Source: Nipponacmea schrenckii (lineage: Eukaryota; Mollusca; Gastropoda; Lottiidae). From it: DNA of 64,000 nucleotides. The notes below the pieces were generated by a model. That model was given only the letters and a program-made list of their open reading frames with translations, did no database searches and had not been told where the DNA came from. The position numbers and the translations under genes are program-made. Positions within the stretch are counted from its first letter, which is position 1, and each line of letters opens with the position of its first letter. Location: assembly GCA_030562195.1 (NCBI GenBank), contig CM060202.1, positions 31,610,599 to 31,674,598 of the forward strand, written 5' to 3'. Below are positions 56,429 to 64,000 of this stretch, piece by piece.

Positions 56429-59400
56429 TAATAATAATAATAATAATAAACTCTTTATTTAACATGGCTCAGATTAAGGTCCGATACACAAGAACTTGGT
56501 CCTAGCTAACATTCAGTCCATAGAGACAAACATAAACTCTTTATTTATCATGGCTCAGACTAAGGTCCGATACACAAGGACTTGGTCCTGTCTAACATTC
56601 AGTCCATAGAGACAAACATAGACTCTTTATTTTACATGGGTCAGAATTAGGTCCAATACACAAGGACATGGTCCTGTCTAACATTCAGCCCATAGAGACA
56701 AACATAGACTCTATATTTTACATGGGTCAGAATTAGGTCCAATACACAAGGACATGGTCCTGTCTAACATTCAGTCCATAGAGACAAACATAGACTCTTT
56801 ATTTAACATGGCTCAGACTAAGGTCCTATACACAAGGACTTGGTCCTGTCTAACATTCAGTCCATAGAGACAAACATAGACTCTTTATTTTACATGGGTC
56901 AGAATTAAGTCCAATACATAAGGACATGGTCCTGTCTAACATTCAACCCATGGGGCAAAAAATGGATAAAAAATAAACAATATTTCAATATACAAAAAAT
57001 ACACAAGTACATGTCCATTAATTGGACAGATCCATGTTCCAGCATAGTTACGCATATTCAAGATTCCTGGAATTAACTGGTAGATCAGAGTTCAGAATGC
57101 CTTCTATGCCTGGTGATATATATTCAGAATCAGATCGAATTGAAGTAAAATGTTAGAAAGGAATAGTTTCTGTGTGACATTAGATTGAGGCCAGAATTGA
57201 GACAGATAGAGCCTGTTTATTTCACCTGTAAAACTTAGTTTAAAACTATGTGTAGATATTGGTATTTTGGGCCGTTAAAATCAAGATGGACGTATATTAG
57301 AAGTATCATGAAAGAATGGCCGCCTAGTTTTAAAGCTAAGATAAGTTACGTTGTAGCAACGCCAGAAAATACACAACTAAAACCAGTTCAGCAGTCAAAA
57401 CAACCAACTCAGACATCCAATAGCTGGTATAGTTATATATTTGGACGTGTTCATAAGACAAAGGGTAAGAGTTTATTATTTTATTGGTTGGATGTACTAT
57501 TTTTATTTCAGATACTATAGTGTAATATAAAGTGGATGATAAATTAATAATTAATAATAATAATAATAAATAATAAATAATAATAATAAAATAATAATAA
57601 ATAGTAATAATAATAATGTATTTGTAGAACCAGAAATTGTAGAATATGAAATGGATGACAGTCAAGACCAAGTTGTAGAAGAATCAATAGAAACTGTAGA
57701 ATTGACTATAAATTCTAGTAATGTTTATAAACATCCCCAGGTTAGGCTAGTTTTATTTATAACTATTTTATCACAAATATTTATAATGTAAATACCAACA
57801 CTCTAACAGACTGTACTATAGAACCAACACTCTAACTGACTGTACTATAGAACCAACACTCTAACAGACTGTACTATAGAACCAACACTCTAACTGACTG
57901 TACTATAGAACCAACACTCTAACAGACTGTACTATAGAACCAACACTCTAACAGACTGTACTATAGAACCAACACTCTAACAGACTGTACTATAGAACCA
58001 ACACTCTAACTGACTGTACTATAGAACCAACACTCTAACTGACTGTACTATAGAACCAACACTCTAACAGACTGTACTATACAACCAACACTCTAACTGA
58101 CTGTACTATAGAACCAACACTCTAACTGACTGTACTATAGAACCAACACTCTAACAGACTGTACTATAGAACCAACACTCTAACTGACTGTACTATAGAA
58201 CCAACACTCTAACAGACTGTACTATAGAACCAACACTCTAACAGACTGTACTATAGAACCAACACTCTAACAGACTGTACTATAGAACCAACACTCTAAC
58301 AGACTGTACTATAGAACCAACACTCTAACTGACTGTACTATAGAACCAACACTCTAACTAGACTGTACTATAGAACCATCACTCTAACTGACTGTACTAT
58401 AGAACCAACACTCTGACTGACTGTACTATAGAACCAACACTCTAACAGACTGTACTATAGAACCAACACTCTAACAGACTGTACTATAGAACCAACACTC
58501 TAACTGACTGTACTATAGAACCAACACTCTGACTGACTGTACTATAGAACCAACACTCTTACTGACTGTACTATAGAACCAACACTCTAACAGACTGTAC
58601 TATAGAACCAACACTCTGACTGACTGTACTATAGAACCAACACTCTTACTGACTGTACTATAGAACCAACACTCTAACTGACTGTACTATAGAACCAACA
58701 CTCTAACTGACTGTACTATAGAACCAACATTCTAACTGACTGTACTATAGAACCAACACTCTAACAGACTGTACTATAGAACCAATGCTCTAACTGACTG
58801 TACTATAGAACCATCACTCTAACTGACTGTGCTATAGAACCAACGCTCTAACAGACTGTGCTATAGAAACAACACTCTAACAGACTGTGCTATAGAACCA
58901 ACACTCTAACTGACTGTACTATAGAACCAACACTCTAACTGACTGTACTATAGAACCAACACTCTAACAGACTGTACTATAGAACCAACATTCTAACTGA
59001 CTGTACTATAGAACCAACACTCTAACAGACTGTACTATAGAACCAACACTCTAACAGACTGTACTATAGAACCAACACTCTAACAGTCTGTACTATAGAA
59101 CCATCACTCTAACTGACTGTACTATAGAACCAACACTCTAACAGACTGTACTATAGAACCAACACTCTAACAGACTGTACTATAGAACCATCACTCTAAC
59201 TGACTGTACTATAGAACCAACACTCTAACAGTCTGTACTATACAACCAACACTCTAACTGACTGTACTATAGAACCAACACTCTAACAGACTGTACTATA
59301 GAACCAACACTCTGACTGACTGTACTATAGAACCAACACTCTAACTGACTGTACTATAGAACCAACACTCTAACTGACTGTACTATAGAACCAACACTCT

Positions 59401-62400
59401 AACAGACTGTACTATACAACCAGTAACTGACTGTACTATAGAACCAACACTCTAACTGACTGTACTATAGAACCAACACTCTAACAGTCTATACTATAGA
59501 ACCAACACTCTGACTGACTGTACTATAGAACCAACACTCTAACAGTCTGTACTATAGAACCAACACTCTAACTGACTGTACTATAGAACCAACACTCTAA
59601 CAGTCTGTACTATAGAACCAACACTCTAACTGACTGTACTATAGAACCAACTCTCTAACTGACTGTACTATACAACCAACACTCTAACTGACTGTACTAT
59701 AGAACCAACACTCTAACAGACTGTACTATAGAACCAACACTCTGACTGACTGTACTATAGAACCAACACTCTAACTGACTGTACTATAGAACCAACACTC
59801 TAACTGACTGTACTATAGAACCAACACTCTAACAGACTGCACTATACAACCAACACTCTAACTGACTGTACTATAGAACCAACACTCTAACTGACTGTAC
59901 TATAGAACCAACACTCTAACAGTCTGTACTATAGAACCAACACTCTGACTGACTGTACTATAGAACCAACACTCTAACTGTACTATAGAACCAACACTCT
60001 GACTGACTGTACTATAGAACCAACACTCTAACAGACTGTACTATAGAACCAACACTCTAACAGACTGTACTATAGAACCAACACTCTAACTGACTGTACT
60101 ATACAACCAACACTCTAACTGACTGTACTATAGAACCAACACTCTAACAGACTGTACTATAGAACCAACACTCTAACCGACTGTACTATAGAACCAACAC
60201 TCTAACAGTCTGTACTATAGAACCAACACTCTAACAGACTGTACTATAGAACCAACACTCTAACAGACTGTACTATAGAACCAATACTCTAACAGTCTGT
60301 ACTATAGAACCATCACTCTAACTGACTGTACTATAGAACCAACACTCTAACAGTCTGTACTATAGAACCAACACTCTAACAGTCTGTACTATAGAACCAA
60401 CACTCTAACAGACTGTACTATAGAACCAACACTCTAACAGACTGTGCTATAGAACCAACACTCTAACTGACTGTACTATAGAACCAACACTCTAACTGAC
60501 TGTACTATAGAACCAACACTCTAACTGACTGTACTATAGAACCAACACTCTAACAGTCTGTACTATAGAACCAACACTCTGACTGACTGTACTATAGAAC
60601 CAACACTCTAACAGTCTGTACTATAGAACCAACACTCTAACTGACTGTACTATAGAACCAACACTCTAACTGTCTGTACTATAGAACCAACACTCTAACT
60701 GACTGTACTATAGAACCAACACTCTAACAGACTGTACTATAGAACCAACACTCTAACAGACTGTACTATAGAACCAACACTCTAACTGACTGTACTATAG
60801 AACCATCACTCTAACTGACTGTACTATAGAACCAACACTCTAACAGACTGTACTATAGAACCAACACTCTAACTGACTGTACTATAGAACCAACACTCTA
60901 ACTGACTGTACTATAGAACCAACACTCTAACTGATTGTACTATAGAACCATCACTCTAACTGATTGTACTATAGAACCAACACTCTAACAGACTGTACTA
61001 TAGAACCAACACTCTAACAGACTGTGCTATAGAACCAACACTCTAACTGACTGTACTATAGAACCAACACTCTAACTGACTGTACTATAGAACCAACACT
61101 CTAACTGTCTGTACTATAGAACCAACACTCTAACTGACTGTACTATAGAACCAACACTCTAACAGACTGTACTATAGAACCAACACTCTAACAGACTGTA
61201 CTATAGAACCAACACTCTAACTGACTGTACTATAGAACCAACACTCTAACTGATTGTACTATAGAACCAACACTCTAACAGACTGTACTATAGAACCAAC
61301 ACTCTAACAGACTGTACTATAGAACCAACACTCTAACTGTCTGTACTATAGAACCAACACTCTAACTGACTGTACTATAGAACCAACACTCTAACCAACT
61401 GTACTATAGAACCAACACTCTTACTGACTGTACTATAGAACCAACACTCTCACTGACTGTACTATAGAACCAACACTCTAACTGACTGTAACTATAGGAA
61501 CCAACACTCTAACTGACTGTACTATAGAACCAACACTCTAACTGACTGTACTATAGAACCAACACTCTAACAGACTGTACTATAGAACCAACACTCTAAC
61601 TGACTGTACTATAGAACCATCACTCTAACTGACTGTACTATAGAACCAACACTCTAACAGACTGTACTATAGAACCAACACTCTAACTGACTGTACTATA
61701 GAACCAACACTCTAACTGACTGTACTATAGAACCAACACTCTAACTGATTGTACTATAGAACCATCACTCTAACTGATTGTACTATAGAACCAACACTCT
61801 AACAGACTGTACTATAGAACCAACACTCTAACAGACTGTACTATAGAACCAACACTCTAACTGACTGTACTATAGAACCAACACTCTAACCAACTGTACT
61901 ATAGAACCAACACTCTAACTGACTGTACTATAGAACCAACACTCTAACTGACTGTACTATAGAACCAACACTCTAACAGACTGTACTATAGAACCAACAC
62001 TCTAACAGACTGTACTATAGAACCAACACTCTAACAGACTGTACTATAGAACCATCACTCTAACTGACTGTACTATAGAACCAACACTCTAACAGTCTGT
62101 ACTATAGAACCAACACTCTAACTGTACTATAGAACCAACACTCTAACTGTACTATAGAACCAACACTCTAACAGACTGTACTATAGAACCATCACTCTAA
62201 CTGACTGTACTATAGAACCAACACTCTAACAGACTGTACTATAGAACCAACACTCTAACAGACTGTACTATAGAACCAACACTCTGACAGACTGCACTAT
62301 AGAACCAACACTCTTACTGACTGTACTATAGAACCAACACTCTAACTGACTGTACTATAGAACCAACACTCTAACAGACTGTACTATAGAACCAACACTC

Positions 62401-63596
62401 TTACTGACTGTACTATAGAACCAACACTCTAACTGACTGTACTATAGAACCAACACTCTAACTGACTGTACTATAGAACCAACACTCTAACTGACTGTAC
62501 TATAGAACCAACACTCTAACTGACTGTACTATAGAACCAACACTCTAACTGACTGTACTATAGAACCAACACTCTAACTGACTGTACTATAGAACCAACA
62601 CTCTAACTGACTGTACTATAGAACCAACACTCTTACTGACTGTACTATAGAACCAACACTCTAACAGACTGTACTATAGAACCAACACTCTGACTGACTG
62701 TACTATAGAACCAACACTCTAACCAACTGTACTATAGAACCAACACTCTAACTGACTGTACTATAGAACCAACACTCTAACTGACTGTACCGGAGCCAGT
62801 GGTATTCTGTTTTGTACAACAGGGTTGTTACCTCGGCCAGTGCATCACTCTAATACTGAAATGTTTGTTTATTTATAGAATTTATCAGGATTAAGAATAG
62901 GTATTGGACCAGGTAACCCTGGGAAAATAGAAGTTATAAGTGAGGGGTGAGTGATATTTTCTAGACTCTGTATTTATATGTGATCTGTATATGTCAGTTG
63001 ATGACAAGTCAGTGTTTAATTAACTGCAACTGGCGGTAGTAGAAGAGATGCTATAAGCTACTGTTCTGATATATCCCTGGGTCAATCAGATTTTACAGAT
63101 TATCTTGATGTAAACTGGAATATCAACTTATAAAAATGGACCTGATATTTTTATTAATTGATATATAATTAATGACCTGTCTAGTGGTCACTTGGTAGAC
63201 ATGATTCAAAATTTTAACTTGATTTATTTTTACTGTTTTAGATGGAGACGAATATCAGAAAAAACTCTTGAATTAGGAAGTGAAGAAAATCGTCAATTAT
63301 TTGTTAAGAAAATTTCATATTTACCTGAATTAGAAGAGGTAAGAAAAAATTGAATTAATTTACTTTGAAGTTGATCAAGAATTGTTTTATTTAACATGGA
63401 TCTACATTTGATAAAAAAAAATATTTCAGATTTAACCTGTTATTATCTACTTAGATTTCAATTGTACTATTTTCAGGGCAAGGAATCGTGGATAACTATA
63501 GATGGAGAAGCGTTTGAAACATTACCATTAGAAATTACCCTCTTAAAAGACAAACTGAATATATTATATAACTCAGAGACACCTGAAGTTAGCTGA
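49352..63596 (+). CDS. AGK: Acylglycerol kinase, mitochondrial, complete 14-exon gene (426 aa)
   Basis: AGK phosphorylates mono- and diacylglycerol and, in vertebrates, is also a subunit of the TIM22 inner-membrane translocase. Exons: 49352-49455, 49729-49768, 50136-50215, 50825-50900, 51004-51102, 53702-53734, 53984-54078, 54533-54602, 56167-56243, 57256-57464, 57628-57740, 62879-62946, 63242-63338 and 63477-63596. All have GT/AG sites and compatible phases. They sum to 1281 nt, or 426 codons plus TGA; human AGK is 422 aa. The N-terminus MIVKTLTTLRNNWKKSVAGL plus VAVYYGVGWL fits a mitochondrial membrane segment. Then come EDWLRRGYCQEAK, ITVFLNPAAHDGKARKLFEK, the lipid-kinase motif GGDGT (126-130), PIGIIPLGLTNKFA, YWYFGPLKSRW, GIGPGNPGK and the C-terminal ESWITIDGEAFE with LEITLL. 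Introns hold four large repeat arrays; exon 9 is preceded by tandem partial copies of itself. Confidence 0.96.
50420..50560 (+). mobile_element. tRNA-derived SINE or tRNA pseudogene in AGK intron 3
   Basis: An A box TGGCCGAGTGGG (50429-50440) and a perfect B box GGTTCGAAACC (50485-50495) have Leu/Ser-tRNA-like character. The T stem and acceptor stem do not pair, so it is not a functional tRNA. The sequence continues with a non-tRNA tail (ctgtgctttaccaagaaa, then gtgttatcc) as in SINEs. Confidence 0.6.
51310..53595. repeat. 31-bp minisatellite in AGK intron 5, about 73 copies
   Basis: The unit is ctatgaactattgaccgtta followed by cgctaatgttg. Variation is mostly at cgc/tgc and cta/cca (gctaatg or gccaatg). 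It fills most of the intron between exon 5 and the 33-nt exon 6. Confidence 0.99.
54190..54540. repeat. Degenerate repeat of a splice-acceptor-like unit before AGK exon 8
   Basis: About a dozen imperfect copies of tatttttctagatttatct run up to and include the true acceptor of exon 8 (TATCTAG|ATTTATCTG at 54531-54540). Each copy contains a pyrimidine-rich tract and TAG. Confidence 0.85.
54745..55495. repeat. 17-bp minisatellite identical to the first 17 nt of AGK exon 9, about 43 copies
   Basis: The unit GGTGGTGGTAAAACTAG repeats at an exact 17-bp period, with occasional gatgg variants and rare 16-bp units. The same 17 nt opens exon 9 (56167-56183), so the array was seeded by exon sequence. 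Confidence 0.97.
55474..56166 (+). repeat. Eight tandem partial copies of AGK exon 9 with its acceptor (85-87 bp units)
   Basis: Each unit has the 42-nt exon start (GGTGGTGGTAAAACTAGC to GGGATGGAGACT), then GTAGTATAG or GTATATAG, then an AT-rich stretch ending ttattttgttttag, which is the acceptor of the next copy. Copy anchors (agctatg) lie near 55491, 55578, 55665, 55751, 55838, 55923, 56009 and 56095; the genuine exon follows at 56182. Copies diverge from the real exon exactly after GAGACT, where they carry GT. Confidence 0.95.
56310..56450. repeat. (AAT)n microsatellite
   Basis: Trinucleotide repeat with interruptions, in AGK intron 9. A second, shorter one lies at about 57540-57615 in intron 10. 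Confidence 0.97.
56451..56950. repeat. 86-bp tandem repeat, about 6 copies
   Basis: The unit begins ctctttatttaacatggctc and contains aaggtccgatacacaaggac and attcagtccatagagacaaa. It is in AGK intron 9. Confidence 0.95.
57795..62790. repeat. 30-bp minisatellite in AGK intron 11, about 166 copies (5 kb)
   Basis: The unit is accaacactctaacagactg followed by tactatagaa. The main variants are acagactg, actgactg and acagtctg. A few units are shortened. This is the largest array in the window and fills nearly the whole intron between exons 11 and 12. Confidence 0.99.
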
Positions 63597-63779
63597 TAGT
63601 CAACACTAGTTTAGAATGGTACTGTGAACTTTTGTAAATTAAAATCACTATTATCACTGTTAGTTTGTTTTCTACCTCACGAATACACAATGAAATATAT
63701 ATTACAGTAGGGAGTTCTGTAGAAATTTTTCCTCATGATCGACATAACCTTGAATAGAGTCATACTTTTTCATTATCCA

Positions 63780-63785
63780 AATAAA
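63780..63785 (+). promoter_or_regulatory. Candidate polyadenylation signal AATAAA of AGK
   Basis: AATAAA lies about 185 nt after the AGK stop codon. It is the first good hexamer in the 3' flank. Others follow within 50 nt, so the site used is not certain. Confidence 0.5.
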
Positions 63786-63854
63786 CTTAAATAGGAAAAT
63801 AAACTAATATCTTTTTATATTTTTTGGAATAAATTGAAACTCACAAACAACCAG

Positions 63855-64000
63855 TTTCTTAACTAATTAGCCTTCATGGAGAACAAACCCGTCCTAATAT
63901 TTACTCCCCATGGAGTTGAACAACCCGCCCAAATTTAAACCCACCCCATGGAGTGAACAACCCGGTCCTAAACTTAACCTAGCCCCATGGAGTGAACAAC
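63855..64000. repeat. Start of a tandem repeat (about 45-bp units) at the window edge
   Basis: Units contain ccccatggagtgaacaac followed by ccggtcctaa. Three copies are visible and the array runs off the end. Confidence 0.85.

Overview
The window is eukaryotic nuclear DNA: AT-rich, with long introns, GT/AG splice sites and many transposon relics. The proteins point to a lophotrochozoan animal, most likely a gastropod mollusc. The tryptophan dioxygenase looks limpet-like, and one gene combines an IgGFc-binding-like domain with a Cys-rich/transmembrane C-terminus that I associate with molluscs. The species is inference from remembered protein similarity; no search was run. A run of exactly 500 N (2706-3205) marks a scaffold gap.

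Layout. 1-7 kb: dispersed repeats, remnants of two non-LTR retrotransposons, a TTAA-flanked MITE and two tandem arrays. 7.7-9.6 kb (minus): an intact single-coding-exon ankyrin-repeat/SOCS-box gene. 10-22.8 kb: no host gene recognised. It holds a long-inverted-repeat element, two more TTAA MITEs, a Penelope-like (GIY-YIG) fragment, a hAT relic with an 8-bp target duplication, and two large satellites (116 bp and 87 bp units). 23.1-33.1 kb (minus): tryptophan 2,3-dioxygenase in at least 13 exons, with one apparent 1-nt frameshift and one conserved N-terminal segment not found. 34-39.3 kb: minisatellites, including a 21-bp array that reads as heptad repeats on the minus strand and ends at a good splice donor. 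39.8-48.5 kb (minus): a membrane protein with an IgGFc-binding-type domain. 49.4-63.6 kb (plus): a complete 14-exon acylglycerol kinase gene encoding 426 aa.

The four host genes are unrelated in function: ubiquitin-ligase adaptor, tryptophan catabolism, surface recognition, and mitochondrial lipid kinase/import. They show no operon logic. The striking property of the window is its tandem-repeat load: about 25 arrays covering roughly a third of the sequence, mostly inside introns. Several arrays were seeded from recognisable local sequence. The AGK exon 9 start became a 17-bp minisatellite, and the whole acceptor plus first 42 nt of exon 9 was then copied eight times upstream. The AGK exon 8 acceptor lies in a similar array. 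A SINE segment became the 53-bp array in TDO, and a MITE end became a 67-bp repeat.
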